From positions 1 to 50,024 of the forward strand of contig NZ_JARBEA010000014.1 in NCBI RefSeq assembly GCF_028863945.1: 50,024 bases of DNA. The letters run 5' to 3'. Below are positions 1 through 8,028 of this stretch, one piece after another. Every line of letters starts with the position of its first letter. Within the stretch, counting starts at the first letter, position 1. The notes below the pieces were generated by a model. It had not been told where the DNA came from. It worked only from the letters and a program-made list of their open reading frames with translations, and did no database searches. The position numbers and the translations under genes were made by a program. The DNA is from Jeotgalibaca caeni. GTDB taxonomy: Bacteria > Bacillota > Bacilli > Lactobacillales > Aerococcaceae.

Positions 1-77
1 TATTGAACCGCCGTATACGGATCCGTACGTACGGTGGTGTGAGAGGTCGGAGCCGTGAGGCTCCTCCTACTCGATTT
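1..77 (+). mobile_element. 3' end of a group II intron (domains V and VI)
   Basis: The first 77 bases look like the terminal ribozyme domains of a bacterial group II intron. Domain V is the hairpin around 6-38, with arms ACCGCCGTA and TACGGTGGT. Domain VI follows, with arms GGAGCC and GGCTCC around a GTGA loop. Its basal helix GAGAGG pairs with CCTACTC and leaves one bulged A (A69), which fits a branch-point adenosine about 7 nt before the intron end near 76. The TGTGAGAGGTCGG linker and the CTACTCGATT end are familiar from bacterial group II introns. The reverse transcriptase/maturase ORF, if present, lies left of the window. The 3' exon begins directly at an inverted-repeat array. Confidence 0.8.
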
Positions 78-81
78 ATCT

Positions 82-180
82 AAGTTCGATGAAGTGAAGG
101 TGAAAACCAACTCCCACTTTAACGAACTAGAGCAAGTTCGTTAAAGTGAGCATCCAAAGAGCTCGCCACTTGTTCGAACT
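82..180. repeat. Inverted-repeat array, locus A, 52-bp period
   Basis: Two imperfect tandem units 52 bp apart: AAGTTCG at 82 and 134, AAGTGA at 92 and 144, ACTT at 116 and 168. Each unit has a left arm with AAGTGA and a right arm with CACTT. The right arm of unit 1 (CACTTTAACGAACT, 115-128) and the left arm of unit 2 (AGTTCGTTAAAGTG, 135-148) form a perfect 14-bp stem with a 6-nt loop. The array lies between the group II intron end and the stop codon of the minus-strand SUKH gene. It shares its design with the arrays near 9.7, 17.6, 36.0 and 46.1 kb. Confidence 0.7.
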
Positions 181-944
181 CAATCCAGTTCCTCCATCAA
201 TGCGGCGGCCTGCTCACGAATAAGGGCATTTTCATCAACTAAGAATAGCTGAATGAGTGTTCGTACGTCTGGAGGTAAGCACAAGCGGAAGAATAAGACT
301 TGCGTCTCTAAGGCTTCTACGGCTGCCTGCCTTACCGATTCTTCTGGGTGTCGAGCGAAGCGATTCAGCCATTCCAAGTACCATACTTTATTTTCGGTTG
401 CTTCCAGATGTAAAAATAGTTCCGCTATCCGCTCCGCATCTTCCGCCAATAAAAAACTATGTTCGGCTTCCCAACGAGTCATTTTCCCTTCTAGTGGCAC
501 TTCTACCAGCCCAGCTTCCAACTGCTCTAACAAACGAGTGAAATTGGGCGCCACGGTTTGCCAGTTATCTGTTTCAATATCCAAATGCCGGATAGCGGGT
601 TCGCCTTTTTCATCCAGTGCAGAATAGTCAAAGGCAAAGAGTTGGTTCCCATTCACGCTAAAAATAATGAAGTAATCCGGTAAATCGGGTACTTGATGCT
701 GGAAAAGGCTATAGGGCGTATGATGGTGGAGACCTAAAACATAGTGCAATAAAGCAAAATCCAATCCGTCTGAAGTAGGTTCTTCCGTCGCAATCCGCAT
801 ATTTTGAAGATATCCGCCATTTTGATGCTGGATGAGATCTAGATAACTTTTAGGCAAGTCTGCCGTTGTGAAACGCGCCGTGATGGGTTGTGGCGCATCA
901 TCAATCGGGAAATTTTTTTCTATAGTTCGTTCGATCAAATACAT
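180..944 (-). CDS. SMI1/KNR4 (SUKH) family protein
   Basis: A 254-residue soluble protein. The N-terminal half carries SUKH-like features: LPKSYLDLIQHQNGGY near residues 30-45, and later the FIIFSVNGNQLFAFDY strand region near 92-107. SUKH proteins are known as immunity proteins against polymorphic toxins and as general interaction modules; no toxin gene is visible here, though the left flank is cut off. The C-terminal 100 residues are helical, resembling HEAT-like segments (EESVRQAAVEALE, ENALIREQAAALMEEL). The start is the ATG at 942-944 (complement), preceded by AGGAGG at good spacing. It is the only minus-strand gene in the first 19 kb. The family call is fairly safe; the role is unknown. 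Confidence 0.7.
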   Translation of the reverse strand: MYLIERTIEKNFPIDDAPQPITARFTTADLPKSYLDLIQHQNGGYLQNMRIATEEPTSDGLDFALLHYVLGLHHHTPYSLFQHQVPDLPDYFIIFSVNGNQLFAFDYSALDEKGEPAIRHLDIETDNWQTVAPNFTRLLEQLEAGLVEVPLEGKMTRWEAEHSFLLAEDAERIAELFLHLEATENKVWYLEWLNRFARHPEESVRQAAVEALETQVLFFRLCLPPDVRTLIQLFLVDENALIREQAAALMEELD

Positions 945-1081
945 AAGATGCCTCCTGAAAAAAAATTAATCAAAAAATTTCGACATTTTTATCAATACCA
1001 TCTATAATAGATAGAGTGCTTCATTTGAAAGCCTTTACTAAAATATTGTGAAACATTATTGAATTCTTAAGCAAAATGAAG

Positions 1082-1110
1082 CTGAAATTTAACCGAAAAA
1101 GATATATAAT
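1082..1110 (+). promoter_or_regulatory. Putative sigma-A promoter for the 1200-1949 gene
   Basis: CTGAAA (1082-1087), a 17-bp spacer and a perfect TATAAT (1105-1110), about 90 bp before the likely GTG start. The surrounding 945-1148 stretch is AT-rich and shows nothing else I can name. Confidence 0.5.
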
Positions 1111-1199
1111 TGTAATAATATTAACACGCGTTTGACATCGAATTTTTCATGATGAAGAGTACAATAGGTACGCAGTTAAGAAAGAAAGGGGGGACAAAG

Positions 1200-1949
1200 G
1201 TGCCAGAGCAAATTATTTACATTTATTACGACACAGTAGGAAACAACGTGTTGAGCAAGGGTATCGTCAATCAAAACAAAAAGACGCTTTGGAAACGCAT
1301 CCCCAATAATTTATTATTAATTAAAGAACAAGCCTCAGTCGGAGTCTATGACAACTACACGGGTTTCCGCGTGGTAAAAGGGCAAGAAGAAGTGAAGCAA
1401 TTTTTGGATAGCGGCATTGGCCAACCCTCACAGCTAGGTGCTTGGATTGATTTTTCAAGTGTGGATATGCTCCATCAGCTGACCCCCGTCGAGATTTCGG
1501 AAATTTTATATCTCGCCCATGCACACAATTATTTGCATTCTCCCTTCTATTATAAGTTACAGAACAATTATATCTATCTATCTTTGCCAAATAATTTCAC
1601 TAAAATTTATTATCGATACTTAGAAGAGTTTTTAGATCAGTTTGCTGAATCCATTACCCAACGGATGCAGAACAAGGTGAACGAGAAGAAACGGTTCTTC
1701 CAAAAAGATCGCGTCATTGCGCCGTTTGATGTTGACAATCAATCAGATTTGGTTCCGATTTTCAGAGAAGGAGTCTGCTTGTCTTTCCGACAAATGAAAA
1801 TCGAAAACGATGTTTACCGCGTTCCAATTTTTGTATGTGAAGATCAATTGTCTTTGCTAGAGAATCCTTTTGGAGAAGAGAAACAAATGGGTACGTTGAG
1901 CTACGATGCAACGCAAGAACGTTGGCATTTGGAATATCAATTCGAATAG
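1200..1949 (+). CDS. Conserved hypothetical protein, function unknown
   Basis: I do not recognise this protein. The frame is open from ATG 1149, but the GTG at 1200 has a strong AAAGGGGGGA ribosome binding site 6 nt upstream, so I take a 249-residue product starting MPEQIIYIYYD. No signal peptide or membrane segment is evident. It is rich in aromatic residues (Tyr, Phe), with alternating strand-like and helical stretches: YLAHAHNYLHSPFYYKLQNN near 120-140 and a helix FLDQFAESITQRMQNKVNEKK near 160-180. It stands alone with its own promoter and terminator, directly before ddl. Because it lies ahead of cell-wall genes, a role tied to them is possible but unsupported. Confidence 0.6.
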   Translation: MPEQIIYIYYDTVGNNVLSKGIVNQNKKTLWKRIPNNLLLIKEQASVGVYDNYTGFRVVKGQEEVKQFLDSGIGQPSQLGAWIDFSSVDMLHQLTPVEISEILYLAHAHNYLHSPFYYKLQNNYIYLSLPNNFTKIYYRYLEEFLDQFAESITQRMQNKVNEKKRFFQKDRVIAPFDVDNQSDLVPIFREGVCLSFRQMKIENDVYRVPIFVCEDQLSLLENPFGEEKQMGTLSYDATQERWHLEYQFE

Positions 1950-1984
1950 AGTCACAACCAAAAATGGTTTCTGACTCTTTTTTT
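1948..1984 (+). terminator. Rho-independent terminator
   Basis: Stem AGAGTCA/TGACTCT with an inner AACCA/TGGTT pairing, followed by a T-run. It overlaps the stop codon of the preceding gene. Confidence 0.85.
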
Positions 1985-1987
1985 ATA

Positions 1988-2015
1988 TTGTGAACATCGG
2001 TTGTTGTGGTACAAT
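1988..2015 (+). promoter_or_regulatory. Putative sigma-A promoter for ddl
   Basis: TTGTGA (1988-1993), a 16-bp spacer and TACAAT (2010-2015), lying between the upstream terminator and the ddl start. Confidence 0.5.
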
Positions 2016-2068
2016 AGCGGATGAAAAAAGAGCTGAATATATGTAGTTCGAACCTAAGGAGAAAATAT

Positions 2069-3154
2069 ATGAAAGTATTTTTAATATATGGTGGAAAAAG
2101 TGCAGAACATGATATATCTATTTTAACTGCTCACTCCATTGTAAAAGAGATTTATTATAACTATTATGATGTCGTTCCCGTTTATATAACACAAGCAGGC
2201 GTATGGCTTCAGGGTCAAACACTGACAGAACCAATCGCAGAGTCCGAATATTTGCGCCTGGAAGCCGGTTCTGAAATGAAGATGGCTCAAGAGGCTGGAC
2301 AAACGTCTACTGGGATAGTGATTACACCTGCGGACATCAAAGCTGAAGATGCAGTGGTGTTCCCTGTACTTCATGGACCAAACGGAGAAGACGGCACGGT
2401 TCAAGGTCTATTCGAAGTGCTGGACATGCCGTATGTTGGTTGTGGTGTTCTAGCCAGTGCAACTGGGATGGACAAGATTACCAGTAAACATCTATTCCAG
2501 CAAGCAGGTTTGCCGCAAGTTCCTTACGTCCCGGTGTTCCACTTTGACTGGGAAAACAACCAAGAAGTGATTTTCATGCGTTGCGAAGGTTCTTTGATTT
2601 ATCCGATGTACGTGAAACCAGCGAATATGGGTTCCAGCGTAGGCATCTCAAAAGCTACCAATCGGGAAGAATTAATCGAAGCCATCAATCAAGCCTTCCG
2701 TTATGATCACCGCATTGTAGTTGAACAAGGCGTGGAAGCACGTGAGATTGAAGTGGCGATTCTTGGAAACACAGATATTCATACCTCTGTGCCAGGAGAA
2801 ATCATCAAGACGCAAGACTTCTATGACTACGAAGAAAAATACTTGAAAAATGACGTAGAGTTACAAATCCCGGCTGACCTTCCAGATGCTTTAGTGGAGA
2901 AACTGCAACAATATGCTGCCGGTGCGTTTCGTGCATTGGCAGGAAGTGGTTTAAGTCGTTGTGATTTCTTCGTTACGAGCAGCAACGAGATCTACATCAA
3001 TGAAGTAAACACCATGCCTGGTTTCACCAAGTTCTCCATGTACCCATTATTGTGGGAATACACGGGTCTGAAATACAGTGATTTGGTAGAAGAATTAATT
3101 CAACTCGCGCTGAAACGCCATCGAGGTAAAATCACCTATACAGAAGTAAAATAA
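2069..3154 (+). CDS. ddl: D-alanine--D-alanine ligase
   Basis: This is an ATP-grasp ligase that joins two D-alanines for the peptidoglycan stem peptide. The start is ATG 2069 (361 aa), with AAGGAG upstream; the frame is also open from 2021 but without a ribosome binding site. Visible motifs: YGGKSAEHDIS at the N-terminus, GPNGEDGTVQG, KPANMGSSVGISK, the EAREIEVAILG strand, and the Mg2+-binding C-terminal YINEVNTMPGFTKFSMYP. The omega-loop reads FYDYEEKY. The Tyr at the position that is Phe in D-Ala-D-lactate ligases argues for normal D-Ala-D-Ala specificity, which is a vancomycin-susceptible type. murF follows after a terminator, the conserved Firmicute order. Confidence 0.95.
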   Translation: MKVFLIYGGKSAEHDISILTAHSIVKEIYYNYYDVVPVYITQAGVWLQGQTLTEPIAESEYLRLEAGSEMKMAQEAGQTSTGIVITPADIKAEDAVVFPVLHGPNGEDGTVQGLFEVLDMPYVGCGVLASATGMDKITSKHLFQQAGLPQVPYVPVFHFDWENNQEVIFMRCEGSLIYPMYVKPANMGSSVGISKATNREELIEAINQAFRYDHRIVVEQGVEAREIEVAILGNTDIHTSVPGEIIKTQDFYDYEEKYLKNDVELQIPADLPDALVEKLQQYAAGAFRALAGSGLSRCDFFVTSSNEIYINEVNTMPGFTKFSMYPLLWEYTGLKYSDLVEELIQLALKRHRGKITYTEVK

Positions 3155-3184
3155 AAGAGGCGGGAGCAATCCCAGCCTCTTTCC
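3155..3184 (+). terminator. Terminator after ddl
   Basis: AAGAGGC-GGGA...TCCC-A-GCCTCTT hairpin directly after the ddl stop. The T-run is short (TTTCC), so read-through into murF is likely. Confidence 0.6.
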
Positions 3185-3207
3185 ATTCGTTGAAAGGAAT
3201 GAAGGAC

Positions 3208-4584
3208 ATGAAGCCCATTCGCATCATAGATATTGTGAAAGCAGTAAGAGCGATTGATTACAGCTCGCCTAATCGATTTGCAGAAGTAGAATCAGTCGTG
3301 TTTGATTCGCGGGAAGCGACACCGAATAGTTTGTTTGTACCCTTAAAAGGAGAAACAGACGGACACGATTACATCCAATCGGCAATTGCTAAAGGTGCCA
3401 TTGCCACATTATGGAGCCGCCCAGAATCGGAAGCTCCTGAAGGAATTGCTGTTATATTAGTGGATGATACGCTGGAAGCTCTGCAAGATTTAGCGAAAGC
3501 ATACTTAGAAGACATCCAACCAAAAGTTGTAGCGATCACCGGAAGTAACGGAAAAACAACAACAAAAGACATGACAGCGGCTGTTCTGAGCGCCCGTTAC
3601 CGCGTCCACAAAACAGCTGGCAATTATAACAATGAGATTGGTTTACCGATTACCATTTTGAATATGCCCGAAGATACTGAAATTTTAGTTTTGGAAATGG
3701 GGATGTCTGGTGCTGGTGAAATTTCACTACTAAGCCGTCTGGCACAACCAGATGTTGCCGCGATTACAATTATTGGCGAGAGCCACTTGGAGTATCTTGG
3801 AAGCAGACGAAACATTGCGAAAGCAAAACTGGAAATACTGGAAGGGTTGAAGGCAGATGGCTTGTTCATCTACCCGATCAACGAACCGTTGATTCGCGAA
3901 GAAATGCCGATTGATGGAGCCTATGCGAAGGAAACATTTGGTGTTGATAAGACCGCGACGATTTTCGCTTATGCTATTGAATCCAGTAAGGAGCGGACTT
4001 CCTTCAAGGTAAATGTGGACGATACAGCAACGCTCGACATCCCAGTGATTGGTACGTATAATGTTCAAAATGCCTTGATCGCCGTAGCGATTGCCCGTCA
4101 CTTTAACCTTTCTATGATTGAAGTAAAAGGATATCTGGAAAACTTCAAGCTAAGTGAGAATCGCAACCAGTGGCTAGCAGGCGTGAATGGTGCTCAAGTC
4201 CTAAACGATGCCTATAATGCTAGCCCTACATCCATGACGGCAGTAGTAGAAGCGTTCGTCCAACTGGAAAAAGAAGGACGCCGCATGGTATTGCTGGGAG
4301 ATATTCGGGAATTGGGAGAGAAGTCGCAAGAGTTGCACGCGAGCCTCGCATCATCCTTGAAGCCAGAGGAGCTAGACGTTGTTTATTTGTACGGGGAAGA
4401 AATGACTGCCCTATACGAAGCGTTGAAAGGTACATTTGAAGCCGAACGTCTACATCATTTTGCTGGAGACAAGGCGCCTCTCGTTGCGACCTTAAAAGAG
4501 AGTTTGCAAAAAAATGACCAAATTTTGATAAAATCAAGTTTTGGGACAGATTTGCTTTCTGTGGTAAAAGAGCTTATAAAATAA
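3208..4584 (+). CDS. murF: UDP-N-acetylmuramoyl-tripeptide--D-alanyl-D-alanine ligase
   Basis: MurF adds the D-Ala-D-Ala made by Ddl to the UDP-MurNAc-tripeptide, the last cytoplasmic step of the stem peptide. The likely start is ATG 3208 (458 aa, MKPIRIIDI), with AAAGGA 9 nt upstream; ATG 3199 and TTG 3190 are in frame but poorer. The Mur-ligase P-loop ITGSNGKTTTKDM lies near residues 110-122, followed by AGNYNNEIGLP and VLEMGMSGAGEI, then a C-terminal domain with LNDAYNASPTSM and LGDIRELGE. Length and motif order are normal for MurF. It sits 53 bp after ddl, so substrate supply and use are neighbours. Confidence 0.95.
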   Translation: MKPIRIIDIVKAVRAIDYSSPNRFAEVESVVFDSREATPNSLFVPLKGETDGHDYIQSAIAKGAIATLWSRPESEAPEGIAVILVDDTLEALQDLAKAYLEDIQPKVVAITGSNGKTTTKDMTAAVLSARYRVHKTAGNYNNEIGLPITILNMPEDTEILVLEMGMSGAGEISLLSRLAQPDVAAITIIGESHLEYLGSRRNIAKAKLEILEGLKADGLFIYPINEPLIREEMPIDGAYAKETFGVDKTATIFAYAIESSKERTSFKVNVDDTATLDIPVIGTYNVQNALIAVAIARHFNLSMIEVKGYLENFKLSENRNQWLAGVNGAQVLNDAYNASPTSMTAVVEAFVQLEKEGRRMVLLGDIRELGEKSQELHASLASSLKPEELDVVYLYGEEMTALYEALKGTFEAERLHHFAGDKAPLVATLKESLQKNDQILIKSSFGTDLLSVVKELIK

Positions 4585-4589
4585 AGGAA

Positions 4590-4625
4590 AGGTGCCTCGT
4601 ATATGAAAATACGGGCGCCTTTTTA
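4590..4625 (+). terminator. Terminator after murF
   Basis: AGGTGCC-CGTAT...ATACG-GGCGCCT stem followed by TTTTT. Confidence 0.85.
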
Positions 4626-4780
4626 AGTGTTTTCATTAATAAGTTGAAAGCTAAGATTTTTATTTTTATGAAAATAGTGTATACTAGTTAAATAAATTTT
4701 AGAAGAATAGAAACGACTACTCATTTTCTTTGTTCGCGCTCCATTTGTTTTTAGTATGAATAGAAAAGGAGGATTTTCTT

Positions 4781-5521
4781 ATGCAAGAATTAATCCAATT
4801 TAAGAATGTAAACAAGTATTACGGTGAATATCATGCCTTACGTGACATTAATTTAACGTTTCATAAAGGAGAAGTGGCGGTTGTAATCGGGCCATCTGGT
4901 TCTGGGAAGAGTACGATGCTGCGCTGTATCAATGGGTTGGAATCAATCAACGAAGGCCAATTGATAGTAAACGGAACAGATCTGCATGCAAAAGACACGA
5001 ATTTGACTGAAATTCGCAAGCACGTTGGAATGGTCTTCCAGCACTTTAACCTTTATCCGCATATGATGGTATTGGAGAATGTAACGTTGGCACCGATCAA
5101 GGTATTGAAAAAGGATCCTGCTGAAGCACGAAAAACAGCTGAATTCTTCTTGGACAAAGTAAATATGCTAGACAAAAAAGATGCCTATCCAGCACAACTT
5201 TCTGGCGGACAGAAGCAACGGATTGCGATTGCGCGTGGATTGGCGATGAATCCAGAAATCCTGTTGTTTGACGAGCCAACGAGTGCGCTCGATCCAGAGA
5301 CCATCGATGATGTACTGGATGTTATGAAGAAACTAGCTAAAGAAGGCATGACGATGATTGTGGTCACGCATGAAATGGGCTTCGCACGTGAAGTTGGAGA
5401 CCGGATTATCTTTATGGCAGAAGGTCAAGTCATTGAAGACCGAGAAGCGGTAGCCTTCTATGAAGGTGCCAAAGACCCAAGAGCTAAACAATTCTTGAGT
5501 AAGATTATTCATCAGGGATAA
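4781..5521 (+). CDS. glnQ: Polar amino acid ABC transporter, ATP-binding protein
   Basis: This 246-aa nucleotide-binding subunit energises the importer encoded by the next three genes. It has Walker A GPSGSGKST near residues 37-45, the Q-loop VGMVFQHFNLYPH, the signature LSGGQKQR, Walker B EILLFDEPTSALDPET and the switch His in VVTHEMGF. The start has AAGGAGG at good spacing. It is the first gene of a four-gene operon with gaps of 12-24 bp. The type is GlnQ/HisP-like; glutamine, glutamate or another polar amino acid is plausible, but the substrate cannot be read from the sequence. Confidence 0.93.
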   Translation: MQELIQFKNVNKYYGEYHALRDINLTFHKGEVAVVIGPSGSGKSTMLRCINGLESINEGQLIVNGTDLHAKDTNLTEIRKHVGMVFQHFNLYPHMMVLENVTLAPIKVLKKDPAEARKTAEFFLDKVNMLDKKDAYPAQLSGGQKQRIAIARGLAMNPEILLFDEPTSALDPETIDDVLDVMKKLAKEGMTMIVVTHEMGFAREVGDRIIFMAEGQVIEDREAVAFYEGAKDPRAKQFLSKIIHQG

Positions 5522-5533
5522 GGAGGAAGCGAG

Positions 5534-6373
5534 ATGAAACGAATTAAATTATTCTTCCTTAGCTTTTTCACGCTGTTTCTCCTTGCTGCTTGTGCAGGGC
5601 CGAATCTAGCCGAATTAGACATTACCCAACGTATCGAAGAATCAGAGAGCCCAAAAATTGTGTGGGGTGTAAAGGCCGATACGAACTTATTTGGTCTCTA
5701 TAATATTGAAGCAGGGGAAATTCAAGGCTTCGATATTGATATTGCCAAAGCATTGACGGAAGAAATCACCGGTGACGCAGCGAATGCTTCCTTTGTTGAG
5801 GTAACATCAAAAACACGGATTCCTTTGATTAAGAATGGGAATATCGATGCGATTATTGCTACCATGACGATTTCCGAAGAACGGATGAAGCAAGTGCTGT
5901 TTTCTGAAGTGTACTTTGCTGCGGGGCAATCGCTGCTCGTAGAAGAGGGTAGTGATCTTCAAGGAGTAGAGGATCTTACTAGTGAAGACACGGTAATCGC
6001 GGTAAAAGGATCCACCTCGGCGATCAACATCCGTGAACACAGTCCAGAAGCTACCATTATTGAATTAGAAAATTATTCTGAAGCATTTACGGCGTTGCAA
6101 TCCGGTCAAGGTGATGCCATGACAACCGACAATGCTATTTTGTTGGGGATCATTGACGAAAATCCGGGATACCGTTTAGCAGGTGCACCGTTTACGGATG
6201 AACCGTACGGCATCGCGATTAATCATAGACAGGAGAACTTCCAGGCTCAAGTCAATGAGGCGTTATCGACAATCATTGAGAACGGAACCTATGCCGAAAT
6301 CTTCCATAAATGGTTCCCAGAAGAAGAGCTGCCTGACTTGGGTTGGGCAGCTCCAAAAGAGTCTGCGGAATAA
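5534..6373 (+). CDS. Amino acid ABC transporter substrate-binding lipoprotein
   Basis: A 279-aa solute-binding protein of the periplasmic-binding fold, family 3. The N-terminus MKRIKLFFLSFFTLFLLAAC is a lipoprotein signal ending in the lipobox LAAC, so it is anchored through Cys20. The body shows family features: IQGFDIDIAKAL, FVEVTSKTRIPLIKNGNIDAIIATMTI, the hinge-region VKGSTSAINIRE, and YGIAINHRQENFQAQVNEAL near the end. It lies between the ATPase and permease genes of the same importer and has AAGGAGG at its start. Glutamine or glutamate is the likely ligand class, by family and context only. Confidence 0.9.
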   Translation: MKRIKLFFLSFFTLFLLAACAGPNLAELDITQRIEESESPKIVWGVKADTNLFGLYNIEAGEIQGFDIDIAKALTEEITGDAANASFVEVTSKTRIPLIKNGNIDAIIATMTISEERMKQVLFSEVYFAAGQSLLVEEGSDLQGVEDLTSEDTVIAVKGSTSAINIREHSPEATIIELENYSEAFTALQSGQGDAMTTDNAILLGIIDENPGYRLAGAPFTDEPYGIAINHRQENFQAQVNEALSTIIENGTYAEIFHKWFPEEELPDLGWAAPKESAE

Positions 6374-6397
6374 TGACGATTGAAAGAGGTGAATGAC

Positions 6398-7045
6398 ATG
6401 GTAGATGTACTTGTCAATTATTCAGATATTCTCTTGGAAGGATTTATCAATACCATGATTGCCAGTGTGATTGCGCTCTTCTTGAGCATAGTCATTGGTA
6501 CATTATTTGGTATTTTCCAAGTCTCCCAAAGTAAAGTATTACAACAAATTGCTCGTATCTACGTTCAATTGTTTTTGAATCTGCCGTTATTGGTCATTGT
6601 ATTATTTTTCTATATTGTATTTCCCATGTACGTGATGAGCGTGAACGGCTTCACTGCTGGAATCATCGGGCTGACTATTTACACGTCCGCTTTCATTGCG
6701 GAAACGGTACGTGCCGGTATTCAGGGCGTGCCAACTGGGCAAATGGAAGCTGGTCTATCTACTGGCTTCACTTATTGGGAAACGATGCGCTACATCGTCT
6801 TGCCCCAAGCACTTAAAATTGTTATTCCACCATTGGGCAATCAATTCATCAACTTGGTGAAAAACTCATCGATCCTTGCTGTTGTAGCAGGACTGGACTT
6901 GATGTATTACGGAGACTTAATTGCCAGTGAAACGTTTAATACATTTGATACATATATCGTGATAGCGTTGTTCTATTTAGTGATTACTCTGCCATTAACA
7001 TACTTCATGCAGTACTTAGAACGCCGTCTCGCAACGAACCGTTAG
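6398..7045 (+). CDS. Amino acid ABC transporter permease (first subunit)
   Basis: A 215-aa membrane protein with several hydrophobic helices. It has the EAA loop of HisM/GlnP permeases, EAGLSTGFTYWETMRYIVLPQAL near residues 120-142, where the ATPase docks. The start is taken as ATG 6398 (MVDVLVNYSD), preceded by AGAGGTG; TTG 6380 is in frame but lacks a site. A second, similar permease follows 10 bp later, so the importer channel is probably a heterodimer. Confidence 0.9.
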   Translation: MVDVLVNYSDILLEGFINTMIASVIALFLSIVIGTLFGIFQVSQSKVLQQIARIYVQLFLNLPLLVIVLFFYIVFPMYVMSVNGFTAGIIGLTIYTSAFIAETVRAGIQGVPTGQMEAGLSTGFTYWETMRYIVLPQALKIVIPPLGNQFINLVKNSSILAVVAGLDLMYYGDLIASETFNTFDTYIVIALFYLVITLPLTYFMQYLERRLATNR

Positions 7046-7055
7046 GAGGGAACGT

Positions 7056-7703
7056 ATGGACTTTATTGGCGCATACTCGTGGATGAACATCCGCTTTTTA
7101 TTAGAAGGATTATTTTTAACCTTGCAAGTAGCTTTGGTTTCAGGCGTGCTGAGTTTCTTAATTGGCGCGGTTTTAGGACTATTGCGTTATCTGCAGTTAC
7201 CCGTTTTTTCTAAAATAGTTGGTGGACTTATTGATGTGATCCGCAATCTGCCGCTGCTCTTAATTATTTTCTTTACCTATTTCGCACTACCACAAATTGG
7301 CGTGCGTTTATCTATCTTTTGGTCTTCAGTAGCAGCGTTGACAATTTTTGAATCAGCCATGTTGTCAGAAATTATCCGCGGTGGATTGAACTCTATTCCG
7401 AAAGGCCAAACCGAAGCAGGGCTTTCAACCGGTCTTACTTATGGTCAGACACTCTGGTATATCATCATCCCACAAGCATTGCGCGCGATGGTACCGCCCA
7501 TTGTCAGCCAGCTCGTTTCCCTAATCAAAGATACATCCTTAGCAACCATCATAACCTTGCCGGAACTGACCCATCACACACGAATTGTCTACGGACAAGA
7601 TACGAATTATGTGATCCCGATGTTCTTACTGATGGCTTTCTTCTATTGGGTGGTCTGTTATTCACTTTCCCGATTCTCCCAACGCTTGGAACAAACACTA
7701 TAG
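7056..7703 (+). CDS. Amino acid ABC transporter permease (second subunit)
   Basis: A 215-aa paralogue of the preceding permease, with the EAA loop EAGLSTGLTYGQTLWYIIIP and multiple transmembrane helices. It has TAGGAGGG at its start and is the last gene of the importer operon. No clear terminator follows before the cshA leader. The pair is placed between murF and cshA, genes that are adjacent in many Firmicutes, so the importer operon looks inserted into a conserved block. Confidence 0.9.
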   Translation: MDFIGAYSWMNIRFLLEGLFLTLQVALVSGVLSFLIGAVLGLLRYLQLPVFSKIVGGLIDVIRNLPLLLIIFFTYFALPQIGVRLSIFWSSVAALTIFESAMLSEIIRGGLNSIPKGQTEAGLSTGLTYGQTLWYIIIPQALRAMVPPIVSQLVSLIKDTSLATIITLPELTHHTRIVYGQDTNYVIPMFLLMAFFYWVVCYSLSRFSQRLEQTL

Positions 7704-7772
7704 GAAAATGGCTATCAAAATGTAAAAAGTGCAATATAATTTATCTTTTTTCAAAATAAAAGGCTATAAAGT

Positions 7773-7801
7773 TTGTAAATAATTGAAAAGCATGGTATGA
7801 T
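7773..7801 (+). promoter_or_regulatory. Promoter of cshA
   Basis: TTGTAA (7773-7778), exactly 17 bp, then TATGAT (7796-7801). It implies a leader of about 220 nt before cshA. Confidence 0.65.
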
Positions 7802-7807
7802 TACAGA

Positions 7808-8028
7808 TGTTAAAAATTAGAGGAATAACAGAGGGTTTTTCTTTATAAAGAAAGAAACCAATAAACTTACGATTCGCCCGAACAGTGAATCATTTGTAGA
7901 TAATAAATTGACATTCACCAATTAGAGGATTAGAAAGATTATGCTTATTTTGAGTAAATAATCTTTTTACGATTTTACAGAGGTTAAGAAATGAACTCTC
8001 TAATGTTTCTCAAAAATTAGGAGGAAAC
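7808..8028 (+). promoter_or_regulatory. cshA: Long 5' leader of cshA with a hairpin
   Basis: The 325-bp gap between the permease and cshA holds no gene. The predicted transcript leader is about 220 nt. It contains a perfect 9-bp inverted repeat AAAGATTAT/ATAATCTTT (7934-7942 and 7958-7966) followed by TTT, and an ACAGAGG/AGAGG-rich stretch. Long structured leaders on RNA-helicase genes are often used for cold-shock or autoregulatory control; that role here is inference. Confidence 0.5.

Noticed and set aside
1-77. Protein-coding reading of the first 77 bases
   Set aside because: The bases fold as group II intron domains V and VI and carry no credible ORF.
4680-4685. TATACT -10 box before the amino acid importer operon
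   Set aside because: No acceptable -35 lies at 16-18 bp, so the promoter is not called although one must exist near here.
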